Origin: Morinoia aosen
Lineage: Eukaryota > Arthropoda > Malacostraca > Amphipoda > Talitridae
Direction: 5' to 3'
Assembly: GCA_030386875.1 (NCBI GenBank)
Contig: CM059564.1
Span: 63,717,936 to 63,781,935, forward strand
Length of the DNA: 64,000 nucleotides
The stretch's first letter is position 1. Each line of letters begins with the position of its first letter. The notes under the pieces are model-generated. The model was not told where the DNA came from. It searched no databases and was given only the letters and a program-made list of their open reading frames with translations. Below are positions 49,430-60,352 of the stretch, one piece after another. The position numbers and the translations under genes were made by a program.

Positions 49430-49860
49430 GTATTCGAACTGTACCTACGATTCCTGTATCTTTGCAAGAGATTCTTGAGCTCGAACTGCACTCCTGATTC
49501 CTGTATCTTTGCAAGAGATTCTTGTGCTCGAACTGCACTCCTGATTCCTGTATCTTTGCAAGAGATTCTTGTGCTCGAACTGCACTCCTGATTCCTGTAT
49601 CTTTGCAAGAGTCTCTTGTGCTCGAACTGCACTCCTGATTCCTGTATCTTTGCAAGAGATTCTTGTACTCAAACTGTACTCCTGATTCCTGTATCGTTGC
49701 AAGAGATTCTTGTGCTCGAACTGCACTCCTGATTCCTGTATCTTTGCAAGAGATTCTTGTACTCGAACTGCACTCCTGGTTCCTGTATCTTTGCAAGTGA
49801 TTCCTGTAATCGAACCATACTCTTGATCCCCGTATCATTGCAAGAGATTTTTGCATCGTG
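49430..49860. repeat. 47-bp minisatellite, about 9 units
   Basis: Unit: ACTCCTGATTCCTGTATCTT, then TGCAAGAGATTCTTGTGCTC, then GAACTGC (47 bp, shown in pieces). Units between 49490 and 49790 are nearly identical; edge units are diverged. Within the unit, CAAGAGATTCTTG is a near-palindrome. As 47 is not a multiple of 3 and the minus strand lacks stops in all frames, minus-strand frames of up to 203 codons with a 47-residue period appear here; they are not evidence of a gene. Confidence 0.95.
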
Positions 49861-52800
49861 CTTACGATTACCACATTGTAAACAGACCAGGCTTGCAAGG
49901 TCCACAATTTTACGAGTTTCTGATAGCGTTAACGGAACTTCTGATTTTTTATTGTAACTCAAATTCAAAATAAGAAAGGTTGATGAAAATATCTTGTGAG
50001 TGTTTAAGCCGTGGCATTTTGAGCTTATGTGCAATGTTTTCACGGTTTTAAAGTTTTTTTTTTCGAGGAGCCCATGATGAATATCGAAATCGAAAACTAC
50101 TTGTGTGAATCATGAAAGTTATATTAAGTTTGGATGCTAAATTTGAATTTCATGTTGGGTATTTGTGACTACTTCATTTTTAATCTGAGGTTTATGCTTC
50201 ATAAAATTGATTGAGGCTTATCAGATTAGATATTATTATGGAACTTAATTTACTGTCTTGTTCAACTCACGAGTTTGATTGTTATTTACGTTACTCTCAT
50301 AGAATTTATTAACTTTTACGTATTACATGCAGTGCTCAGGATGCTTGAGTGAACGTGTGCAACTATTGGATTTTTTACTATTTTTTGTCCGATCATTCTT
50401 GTTATCTTGATGTATTTTTTTTAATGTACGTAGCCTATAATCTGCTGCTCCGTGAACCGTGCATCTATTTTTAAGTACTTTGTTGTGCGTCATGAAAATT
50501 TCCTATAGCAGCACTAAAACTATTCTTCAAAATATTACTTGTCGCGGATTTCGTGACAACAACCAATCGTGCCCCCGAGTTTCGTGCAGCCGAGCATTGC
50601 TACATGCAATATTTTTCTATCTCGGATCCGGACTTCTTTCCTCACCAAGCCCCAGCATTTGGTGGAAGTTCGAATCGCCATCTATTGTGGAGTTTGTCGC
50701 AGAAGGGCTATTAAATTTTCTACTATATACTAAAGAGCTGCTCACTCTTTGCTGTAACTATACATGCATTCAAAATCGCGCGGAATGCTTGCGTTTTTCC
50801 TCGCTTATAAAGGACTTTGAAGCCAATTTGTATGTTGTATCTCCTCTAAGAAGCTTATGAGAATTATGTCTATTTTTACTATCTATAGGAGAGTATTGGA
50901 ACGTTTTTCTTAAGATTCTGTGAGGGTGAAATTTGCTTCTTTACTTTTCTTTGCAAGCACAAATCTAGTTTGAATTCTTAAGCTTCTGCATCCTTTACAG
51001 ATTCGAATTAAACCGCCAAGTACTTCGATTGACTGATTAGATGTCTGACAGAGCTAAGCTATTGTTTTTATTTTCCGGATACCTATACCTGTGTTCATGT
51101 GCTCCGTTTAAAACTTATTTATTCAGCTGAGTAATTTTCGAAAAAACTTTCTTTTATTTCACGAAATATATATAATTTCGTGTAAAATGATCAATAAGAT
51201 ACAAAATCCCGTAATTTTTTATCAGACTTTGAATGTGACTTACAGTCTTGGGATATTACAAGCCCCGGAACATAATTTGATCTCGTTTGATGCTGCTCAT
51301 TCAAACACCTGCGGCGTTTGTGTCACGTTGTAGTTACGACGTGATACTAAATTAATCGGTCTTTATGCTGTAAAAGTTGATTCACATGCATGTGTTTATT
51401 TGGTTCGATTTATTCGGTCTCTCTACCCAAGCGATGAGTTGAATGCCATTGAAGCGAAAGCGAGAGTCAAACCCTGCTTACGTCATGGCTAACCCTCTGT
51501 TAATCTCGACGCTAGAATGGTCACAGGATAGGATAGCATTGACCTCGAGATCTGTGTTGGATCAAGAGCTCGTATTTGGTTAATTCATTCCGCTGTGTTT
51601 ACTGAAGGGTTGTGGCTCTCGTTCTGGTGTGTTGTGGAGATCCTAAACGGAGGGTGTGTGCAGCTCTGAGGTTCCGACTGCATTTCAGGGGGTCTCTTCA
51701 TCTCTGTATTTGTAAGGGAATTCATTATCAGCGGTTCTTGAACATCCTGCTTTTCGTGCTCGATAGGCAGGATAGAATATCAACTTCCACTGTTTACTGC
51801 CGACGGTACACTGGGTGGGTGTTTGCAGAGCCTACAGCTAGAGTACGTGGGGTCAGGTATGCGTTCTTGAGAACGCTCATTTCACCGCGCTGTTGTTGAC
51901 GTAATGACGAGCAAAACATTTAAACATTGAATGGTCGTTCTTGTTATGCTGTTTGAGGGTAAAAGTGATCTATTATAGTAAAGTATCGAGGTATAGAGTA
52001 TCTTGCTTTATTCAGTTAAGGGTTTTTATAGGAGTGAGAGTTGTACTTGCATTTTTCGTTCGTTATGCGTGATGTAGGATGTGAAAAAAATACTATTAAA
52101 TACCTCTTCGGAACTCATCAGAGTGACATAGAACTCTTGTCCGGATGCGCGTGGTGTTCAATGGCCTACTTTAATTACAATTCACAAAATAATGCATCTT
52201 TTGTTAATAATGCCATCAATCGTGCTCTGAGCCGTACTCAAGTTTAAAGAGCTTTGATTTGAAGAGCGTCGAAGGATACAATTCGAATAGTTTCTCCCAT
52301 TTAACATAATACACCGTCAAAGTTTTTGAGTATGCATAGTTGAACCTCATGACAGCGTATGAACAATTTTCAAACTCTCTAACTTTTTTTTAAATCATTC
52401 TAGATAGAGCCATTGGATTACTGGTCAAGTGGAGTGCAATGTCCCATGTGGTTTTCGATGTTAAATTCTGCAGTGATTTTTGTTAATTGATCGCAGACAC
52501 GTGTTGTTGTTTTTCAGTCGCGGCGACTTAAGCGCTCACATTTACTCCCTCATTTGTCAACAGAATGTGAACATCATTTCGTATTGATTTAGCCGTTAGG
52601 GAGTGTTTTTTTACTGCAGTTATTATGACCGTGACGCAGTTAGAGTACACAGATAATTTCCTAGCTCTGTAGGGGATAATAATAAAATTGACTACTTCGC
52701 GTTTGCTTAAACAATAGAAAAATCTCGAGATGTGCTGTGACCGATGCAGAAAAATAGCAGTAAAATGAAAGGTACCCGATATCTCCTGTTCACCCTAAAC

Positions 52801-54194
52801 CTATTTTAGTTATAGCTCTTTGTTTTTCGACGATTTATAAAGTTTTATTCCTCAATGTGCTCGATTCGACAGAAAAAAGGAAAGCTTGAGCGTTGCATGA
52901 GAGAAATTAAGTTGATGCATTCTTCCAGTCTTGAATTTTTACTGGAAAAAATAGGATTTCAATACGTTACATTTACAGTTTTTTTACCTACATCAACCAC
53001 ATACGTTTTAATAGTAATTTTGTCTTCTACCACGTGGTAAAACAGATCTTTTGTACGAAAATCGTGGCCAGTTTATCACCGCTAAGAGATCTGGAGAAGC
53101 TCCTTCCTTGGTTGAACTTGGCTCTGCTGTCATGCCAAGCTCGTCATTTGCGCGATATCTCCTGGTGGAAGCAAAAGGCTCAAGTCTATCAAGGGCATTC
53201 CATGTATATCTTTCTATGTACATAAAATTGATTCGAATGGAGTTAAATGCCATCGATGTCTCTAGTGCCGATACTGGTATCGGTCGATGAATGTCAGCGC
53301 TAGGTAACAGGGGGTTATCACCTCAACATGAAAATCGTGGTAACTGAAAGTTGAGTAATTTAAAAGAATGGTACGAATAGTAGAATTTATTTAATTTATT
53401 TGGTTTATTTTTTCACGAATTTTGCGTTGAGAGATTAGTTTTTGAATTCAATGGGCCAAAATGTGCGTGCACTTTTATCACATGCTTGCTCTCAATTAAA
53501 CATTAATTTTGACTGCCGAGCTTTTAAGTTCATTTTGCACAAGACTCGCAAATCAAAAGTCTATCACAAATAATTTATTCCGTTATTTCATGCACCCAGC
53601 ACAGTTTGCTAAATTATCCCTAGACAATAAACACTATTTTTAACTTTTCTACTGATATCTCGTTATTTTTAGATATTTTATACTGGGAATTACCTTTTTG
53701 AGTATTTTCTTAGCGTTCGGTCATTGCGTGACCTCCCGTAAAAATTCTACTAATTTCTGGCCGTTGAATCATGCACGAAAATAAAGTCTCTGGAATAGCT
53801 CATCTCCCTTCGTTTAGTCGTGGAACATTTTAAGTTCAACATTTTTACTTAAAAGGGCTTAGTTATTTTCAACATTAATTGCTATCGTTAACTCTTGATT
53901 TGATGTTCCGTGTTGTCTGTTGTTTAATATTTTACTAACTCTAACTCATATACACATTAATCAATTTGGTTACAATGTAGATTAAGTTTCAGGACCATTA
54001 TCATTAGACTCAATCTTGACGCTTTAATTTTGTGTGTTTTCCTCGGCGGAAACGTAACGTTGCATTTGTAACTGGCTGCATTTTACGTCGTACACAAGCC
54101 ATCCAATTCTACCTACTTTTTATGGTAGTTGTTGTATAGTGGTTGCTTCATACTAATGAAGGTTACTTTTGGTTGTGTCATAATAAACGTTACG
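49861..54194. other. Unassigned AT-rich sequence
   Basis: Apart from the second family B copy at 50570-50730, this holds only short frames (longest 133 codons, 50459-50860, which overlaps that repeat). A 19-bp segment at 52214-52232 is repeated at 58924-58942. No gene is supported. Confidence 0.4.
50570..50730. repeat. Family B dispersed repeat, copy 2
   Basis: Aligned by eye to 48350-48500 through CGTGCAGCCGAGCATTGCTA, CATGCAATATTTTTCTA, CTTCTTTCCTCACC and CATTTGGTGGAAGTTCGAAT. Substitutions and small indels are spread evenly, suggesting an old family rather than a recent duplication. Confidence 0.65.
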
Positions 54195-54205
54195 ATTAAA
54201 GAAAT
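54195..54205 (+). repeat. Target-site duplication of copy 10, left arm
   Basis: ATTAAAGAAAT, repeated at 54316-54326 immediately after the family A 3' end. Confidence 0.6.
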
Positions 54206-54315
54206 TTGTGCGGAAATAAAATTTCGAGCAGAGCTTCACGAGGAACCATGCCCTTAATTATTTTCTCTCTTTGGAACATGTCTTGTAATTATGGCAAGGA
54301 ATGCTTAAACTAACC
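54206..54315 (+). mobile_element. Family A retroposon, copy 10 (5'-truncated, ~110 bp)
   Basis: Only the 3' third is present. It starts at TTGTGC, the position of TTGTGCATAGATTCCG in full copies. It continues through a worn CCATGCCCTTAATT and TTTTCTCTCTTTGGAACATG and ends GGAATGCTTAAACTAACC. The direct repeat ATTAAAGAAAT at 54195-54205 and 54316-54326 brackets exactly this segment. A 5' truncation with a flanking duplication is what incomplete target-primed reverse transcription leaves. Confidence 0.7.
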
Positions 54316-54326
54316 ATTAAAGAAAT
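54316..54326 (+). repeat. Target-site duplication of copy 10, right arm
   Basis: ATTAAAGAAAT, identical to 54195-54205. Confidence 0.6.
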
Positions 54327-55312
54327 ATAATATAGCCTTTCTTCAGTTGAGTAGTTAAAATTAAACTTTGTGCGGTAAAATTCTGCACAATATGAAAAAG
54401 TCAAGGAACTCCATCTAATCCTAGTCTGTCAAAGTAACTATGATCTCTGTCTAACGTTGAGTGTACACTGTACGTGCAACTAAAATTAACAAAGCTATGC
54501 TGACATTTCCTTGAGGTAAACCATTTAGCTCGACTGAGAATTACTTCCCTCGAAACCTCTTTGTGGCTTCAAGATGCGTGTCCAGCTTATGAGATAAAGT
54601 CTCCTGCACTATCTCCACTTCTGTGAGAGTCTCAGGTTCGTTAACCTGGATTGTCCAATTTTGCGTTCGAAACTCTCCTAAACAGAGTTTCGCTCTTAAG
54701 TGCCGCTGAGAGGCGCAAATCTTTCCTTTGCTCCCTCACTTCTATTCTCGAACTGTCTATTGGCTTAAGAAATTTTTCCTGCCAAGAACGCTGGGTCTTT
54801 GAAGTGAGCACTTTTATTACGAGCAACGGGAACTGCACTAAGTCTAATCGGGTCCCCGTTTTCTTAGAGATTTTGAGCGCTATTCCAAGTTTCCTAGACG
54901 TGTCCAAAAATTAAATGCTTTCCCGAAGAGTTGCTCAATTGGAAGTGTCCGTGAGACGACAGCTTTCCAAGCAGCGGCGCCACAGTTGCTAAGGCGACGC
55001 AAGCCTCATTGTCTCCGATACGTATATAGTTGATTTATTTCTCGCACTACTGATTACGCTCGTGTTATGAACAGGAAAATGCTTCAGAACATTTTCGAGC
55101 GTACTTTTCGAATGATGAGGATGGCTCATCCCCCTCAGCATTTTTCATAATTTCCCCTCATGGAGCACGGAATCGCTTGGGCAGTTCTGATTTGCACTCC
55201 TTCCCTTTTAGTACACGAGTTGAGCATCCGTGTTCTCTCTTCACGGTTCCTGAGAGTATGTTTTCGGACACCGTATGCTTGTCACCAACCCACGGTAAAT
55301 TACTTCACAATG
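54327..55312. other. Unassigned sequence
   Basis: Opposing frames of 87-88 codons at 54641-54914 share the same DNA and carry no domain. Nothing else is visible. Confidence 0.45.
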
Positions 55313-55334
55313 CTCTGTGATATCTAGCTTAGCG
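55313..55334 (+). repeat. Target-site duplication of copy 11, left arm
   Basis: A 22-bp segment beginning CTCTGTGATATCTAGCT is repeated at 55696-55717 with two mismatches. Confidence 0.85.
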
Positions 55335-55695
55335 GACTATATAGTACATGTGGAATTAGGACTCCCAATGGAAAATGTGAGGTCCCAAACTGAGAGTAAG
55401 GGTTAGGCCTGCTTCTTTTAAAACAAGTTGTTCATTAGTTACGGTCCATCTATTTTCGGCTCACAGCTGTTTTGTTTTTCAGCGCCTACAACTTTCTTCT
55501 TCAATTTTTATCTTGTTCCATGAACTTCCTTCTCAATGTACTGTTTCTATGTGTAGGGTATCTTGAACACACCGTGTGAATAGATTCCGAGTTCCCTCAC
55601 CTCCATGTTAAATGATGCCTTCTTCCTTCCTCTCTTTGGAATACCTTTGTTGAGGTTAGGGAGGCTTAAATTAACATAATCTAATGTTAGGAATA
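55335..55695 (+). mobile_element. Family A retroposon, copy 11 (long subfamily)
   Basis: The 5' end is short: it enters the family near GTGGAATTAGGACTCCCAAT. GTGAGGTCCCAAACTGAGAG, CGGCTCACAGCTGTTTTG and TTTTTCAGCGCCTACAAC follow. The long internal block GTGTAGGGTATCTTGAACAC is present, then CATGTTAAATGATGCCTTC and GGTTAGGGAGGCTTAAATTA. The flanking duplication (55313-55334 and 55696-55717, 22 bp, two mismatches) is the longest in the window and its mismatches give a relative age. Confidence 0.9.
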
Positions 55696-55717
55696 CTCTG
55701 TGATATCTAGCTCAACG
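55696..55717 (+). repeat. Target-site duplication of copy 11, right arm
   Basis: Begins CTCTGTGATATCTAGCTC and differs from 55313-55334 at two positions. Confidence 0.85.
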
Positions 55718-56044
55718 AAATAATTTATTCAAAATACACGCTTCTCTTCAGGCCGCGTACTCTACTTGTTTGGATTCGCTGCAAACCGTTGTCTTCGCGG
55801 TTCCAACAAAGTGTTCGTCAGTCTGTTTGGTGTTGCTGTACTTAGTTTTGATGTTCAGACCGTAAAAATCAATGTTGTACTAGAAAATTCATCATTCATA
55901 GTCGCTAGCAATTTGGCTAATATGATTCATGTTGTATTTTTATATACTTTAATTGTTGATCGATGGTCGAACTCTATTCTATTTCTACCTATTTTTCTGT
56001 GCTTGAATTTTTTCCGTGGGCTCGTATTGTTTTTTTTTTTCAAG

Positions 56045-56215
56045 TACATATCTCGTTGAAGTGATACGTCTTCAACCCGTGCTGAAGGCGCCGCAAAAGT
56101 TGCGCTGCGGCTGCTTGCGACCTGTGGGAGTACGGCTGACTGCCATCAATTTCTGCGCGCGTCAGGCCAGCAAACAGCGCTGGTGCAACGAGCATTTCGG
56201 GCTGCCTTCCAAGCG
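56045..56215 (+). other. Candidate 171-nt internal exon
   Basis: A strong 3' splice site (over ten T followed by CAAG) ends at 56044. A moderate donor GTGAAG starts at 56216. The segment between is sharply GC-richer than its flanks and is 171 nt, so it could be included without changing frame. One plus frame is open throughout: it reads TYLVEVIRLQPV at the start and NEHFGLPSK at the end, with GC-ending codons predominating. The segment LTAINFCARQ...QRWCNEHF loosely recalls the C-terminal region of DEAH-box RNA helicases, but I consider the match too weak to name. A second plus frame and one minus frame are also largely open, so GC-rich chance openness is a real alternative. Confidence 0.28.
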
Positions 56216-58739
56216 GTGAAGTTTGCGCATAATGTCTCTACTTGATATTTTAACGTCTTGATTGCTGGTGGCTCTTTACCAACAGCTGTGTACGTGATCG
56301 AAGTAGTTTTGTTTTGTATGGAGTTTTGACAAATTCAAAAGCTTAATTAAGCATAAAATTGTATATTGTTCAAGGCTTTGAAGCTTGCACAGTGCCCCAT
56401 AGCTCGAAGTCAACCCTTCTGTGCTAAAAGAGCATCAGTAATCATGCGTAATAATAAATAAAGCATGCTAATATTTTCATCATTCAAATCAAAGAATGAG
56501 CTGCGGCCACAAATCGGTGTGTGATATTCTCAGTTTTAGTTTGTTCATATATATTTTGATTGAAATGTTTTGAGATAAGCGCCTTGTTATAAGTTGGTCA
56601 TTTACAATAGCTGGGAAAATAAAACCAATATTAAATCGGCCTCAATTTTGACGCATTGAAAAGTTCATGGTTGCGCTGAGCATAAATATCAAATAAAATG
56701 AAAGCATTGATATATGTAATAAAGGACTAACCAGTTTAGTACAAGCAGCTACCTACAGCTGTAACATTGAAACGTCTGAGATTCGCATTAAAATGTTCAT
56801 ACTGTTCAGTTACGGTCAATCAGATACATCCTTTTTCCATTTCACGAGCTTCGTTATGATTTTATTCCATAAAAATACCGCTCTCATCACCTCGCAAATT
56901 AAGCCTTTATGATTCAGAAGCACTCTTTGAATTTTTTATGCAAGGAAGACATATAAATAATAGGAACATAAACACTCCGATTGTTTATTATTATAGTGTA
57001 GAAATGACATCTGCAGTTACAGCTTGAATTGCACGCAGAGCAACGCAGAATGTGAGGAGAGTTTCAGGGAATATATTACCTATTCAATTTTTGTTTTAAA
57101 TTTTTCGTCAATTCCTTCAGCTCTAGTTATGGTGGGTACATGCTTCTTAATTTGTACCTAACACTCTTAGAAATGGTTAATTTATGCTAGAATAGAACGC
57201 GTTGATATTGCAACCCTACTATGAAGAGTCGGTGCTGTCGCTACTGCCGTAGTGTGCGTGTTGGCACAGTTGGGCTCTCGTGAACATAATGAGCTTCGAG
57301 GTCGCCATTTCCATAGCTGGCTAGAGCATTCGTTCTCAGCGTCTATGATATGACTGTCGTAGTCGGTTAACTTAGTAATGTGCCTACTGATTTTTTTATC
57401 CAACATTTATGCTATATGAACTTCCATTACTGTAGGGACAGTCTCCGGTTATGTACTTATGATCGCAATTGTACTTAAATCTAACGTTGTATTCTCAGGC
57501 TGACAATGTTGCCAATATCTTACTCTATTTCGAAACATATTTCGCTTTTGACACCCTCTTCAACTCTATTCCTTTTTTTGAGCTTTTTCTCATTTGTGTT
57601 GCTACACATCTCAAATGCTACTTCCAGTTTTTAAAAGCAATAAACAGAAAATAAGTCAGCGTCCGAACTTCTGTCGGAATAAAAAATATCTGAAGTGCAA
57701 ATTGAGTTTTCCCTGACGATAAGTAAGTTAACGAACAAACAGTCAAAAAAAAAATCCAACGATCCCCTTTGGCATGATTTTCTTACTTTGCGTCTGATCA
57801 TCGCAGCACTCGCCACTTCACTTGCTTGAGAGGATCATTAGTGACCGCGCGACAATACGTGAGGGTTTTATGTGCTTGCGCGTCTCCCTCGCTGCTGTTA
57901 GCGTTTTAATTGACCTTCACTGGAGGATAATTCCCAGCAATCCATGATGGTCTGTTCCATGAATTTATGAGTTTTTAGAAGGCTCAATTTCCATCCCTAG
58001 CCAGAATTTACTAAAAATGCAACACTTCAATATGATTGACTCTCAAAGCATGCACTTGCGTAGTCACTCCTGTTGTGTGGTTACAAGTTGGATTAAGATT
58101 TATCACAAAGTTTTACTTCATTATATATGCGTACTCTTAGCTATAATGAATTAGAGGGCTACTACACGAGTGCTCATTAGGTGAGGGTTTGCAGTACGTC
58201 TCGGGGATGTTTCCCGAATTCTTGCTCGTCGTCTAGTTTTTCCTCTCGACTTCTCATTGCAATCTCTTCCTTTGACATGGCACTTGTGGTCTCCCTTGGT
58301 GCACTTCACGTCTCTCGGGGCTTATTTTTGTCTCAGAACTGCAGTCCGAGCTACGCTGTTGAAAGAAACTTTTCGTTTCGTATCGGAGAAATATCATTTT
58401 TGCAAAGGTGAAACAAACCGAGTGTTCCACTTCAATCTTTTAGCATCGATATAGTTCAGGGTTTCCTATCTGAATTCATTCGTAAAACTTTTGCCACTCT
58501 TTTTTTCGTCCTTCAGGGTAGTCACGAAATGTAAAAATTGTAAGACTGTTCGAGCGTGTTATTTTCAATACTCGAATATTTCGTACATAGTACTGTATTC
58601 AAACGCCCATGGAGACTGTTTCCATCTTATGGTTATGAAAGTTTCTGATTATAGTAATAAAGTTGACTACTCTCGTACAACTAATCCCTGATATGTGGCG
58701 AAGTGGTCATTTTCCAAATGCCGAGCTGAGACTTCTCGC

Positions 58740-59060
58740 AACAATAGGTGCCCGACTGCGCTAAATCCATTGCGTAGCTCCTCGCGGTTTAGGTTGAGCG
58801 CGTCCGTGTCGCCTTCAGCTATCAATTAACGGAGGTGAGCGGTGCCGTGAGGCTGGTGGCATATCGTCTCATTGTAGAGCCCACTTCTCTCAATCTCAAG
58901 CCATCAATTTTGCAGCGCGTACTCATCAATCGTGCTCTGAGCTGACGACCCACCGAGTTCATTGCTCTAATTAGAGGCCTGAAGTGCGCGTTTGCTCGAC
59001 CGCGCCACACAGCCCGCCACTTACACCAGCACTGATGTCGCCAGCCAATCCGCCCTGCAC
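58740..59060. promoter_or_regulatory. CpG-rich island with TAATTA palindrome (candidate enhancer)
   Basis: GC- and CpG-rich, non-repetitive, about 320 bp. It contains the perfect palindrome CTCTAATTAGAG (a homeodomain TAATTA core) and TATCAATTAACGGAGG. A GGAG|GTGAGC donor-like site is near 58832. It also holds one copy of the 19-bp CATCAATCGTGCTCTGAGC shared with 52214. Regulatory function is inferred from composition only. Confidence 0.22.
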
Positions 59061-59076
59061 AATAGCTCTCTGAGGA

Positions 59077-59320
59077 GCCTCGTTAATTGTGACCTGGTGT
59101 GCGATATCTTAGTGTAACCTCGTAAACTAGAACTTCTTGCGTCATCTTAGTGTGACCTCGTTGATTAGAACCTGGTACACAATATCTTACCGACCTTCGG
59201 CTATAAGGCTTCTCTACTGAAGGCTTCCAGCGACTTACAACCCCGCTGTGCTTGGTAAGGGTCTCGTGCACGGTCTGTGTGACCTCGAAAGTTAGAGCTT
59301 CCCTCGGGATCTTTCTTCAA
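59077..59320. repeat. 38-bp tandem array, three clear units plus one outlier
   Basis: Units start at about 59077, 59117 and 59155 and share (G/A)CCTCGT, a TAGAAC or equivalent block, and ATCTTA(G)TGTG. A diverged fourth unit, TGTGACCTCGAAAGTTAGAG, starts near 59277. The spacer 59190-59275 has no obvious unit. Confidence 0.75.
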
Positions 59321-59668
59321 CTCGACTTGGACACGGCATCTGTGGCCTTGATTTCTAACCTTGCTCGTTGAAATTTGTGAACACCACGCCCTAAAGTGAT
59401 GTCAAGGAACCTCCTCACCAAATTTGTGTCTTTAATAATATCTTCTTGATTTTAGCAAAAATTTAAAATAATTGACGAAATTTATACGAATTATTATTAG
59501 TCGTTGTTTAAAAATAATGAAGATAGTTCACAACCTCTTCAATGCAGAAATATATTACCTACTATTCTCGGAAAAGTTTCGCTGCATTGGATAGCCATCA
59601 GTTCATCTTAAGACTTGGTGCTCGTCATTGGCTGGGGAGCGTAGGTGCAGGATTTACCACCTATTTAC

Positions 59669-59742
59669 GTCGTCGTTCCGTACAGCTGGCAGCGTAAGTT
59701 CACCAGCATGAACTTACGCTGCCAGCTGCGCCCTTCGACGAC
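59669..59742. ncRNA. Pre-miRNA-like hairpin (or fold-back element)
   Basis: A perfect 20-bp stem (59683-59702 with 59709-59728) closes on the 6-nt loop CCAGCA. Below it is a 7 x 7 internal region in which one G-C and one G-U pair can form, and then a second 7-bp stem, GTCGTCG (59669-59675) with CGACGAC (59736-59742). Total length of 74 nt resembles a miRNA precursor. The inner stem is more perfect and the loop smaller than usual, so a recent palindromic insertion is an equally good reading. No known miRNA seed is recognised. Either strand could be transcribed. Confidence 0.35.
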
Positions 59743-60063
59743 ATGCCTCGTTGAAATAACCTGTTCCTGAACTCGACTAGCTCGAAAGAATGATGACGCT
59801 GGCATGGTCAAAAGTTAACGAAGCTTCATTTTCTACTTTAATTTAACATGATAAAAGTGGCAGGAATAGCACTGTTATTATTTGAAATATAATTGAATAA
59901 GAATAAAATAATGGAAGCCCATGGAAGTATGCGCCCGTGAATGGGCTCAAGTTCTTGGCCGTTTCTGACTTTTTTTAATATTCTCAGTTAGCTTTTCCAT
60001 TGTGCTCATATTAAATTTCTGGTTCTCTTGTTGCGGTCGAGGCATTTCTATCCAGACATATCG

Positions 60064-60352
60064 CCCCCACAAGAGGAGATACTGTTCAGCTACCTCAGCT
60101 GTAGATTAGCGTTCAGGACTTTTATCTTCTGTGCCCACTAAGCTTCTATTTGTTATCATACGTTTTTTGCTACCTCTTCTTTCTGTTTTCTTCCATTTCC
60201 TTCCTAATATGCTGTTTCTAAGCGCAGAGTTTCCCATGTGAGGACTCGCCGTGTGCATAAATTCCTCGTTTTCTACAGTCCGTAGTAAATGATCCCTTCT
60301 CTTTGCGCCCTTAAGATCGTCTTTTTTTGCTAGGGTTTCTTAAACTAACTGT
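60064..60352 (+). mobile_element. Family A retroposon, copy 12 (subfamily II)
   Basis: Starts CCCCCACAAGAGGAGATACT and shares CCTCAGCTGTAGATTAGCGT with the copy at 23431 rather than with the main family. The long internal block GCGCAGAGTTTCCCATGTGA, GTGCATAAATTCC, AGTAAATGATCCCTTC and GGGTTTCTTAAACTAACTG follow. The acceptor-like motif is not preserved. No target-site duplication is found. Confidence 0.75.

Larger units (their letters stand above)
55718..60063. other. Mostly unassigned sequence
   Basis: It holds the candidate exon at 56045-56215, the CpG-rich region and short tandem array at 58740-59340, and the hairpin at 59669-59742, all listed separately. The remainder is AT-rich with no supported gene. 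Confidence 0.4.

Noticed and set aside
49296-49907. 203-codon minus-strand ORF and overlapping frames
   Set aside because: Product of the 47-bp minisatellite, open in all three reverse frames. No start context or domain argues for a gene.
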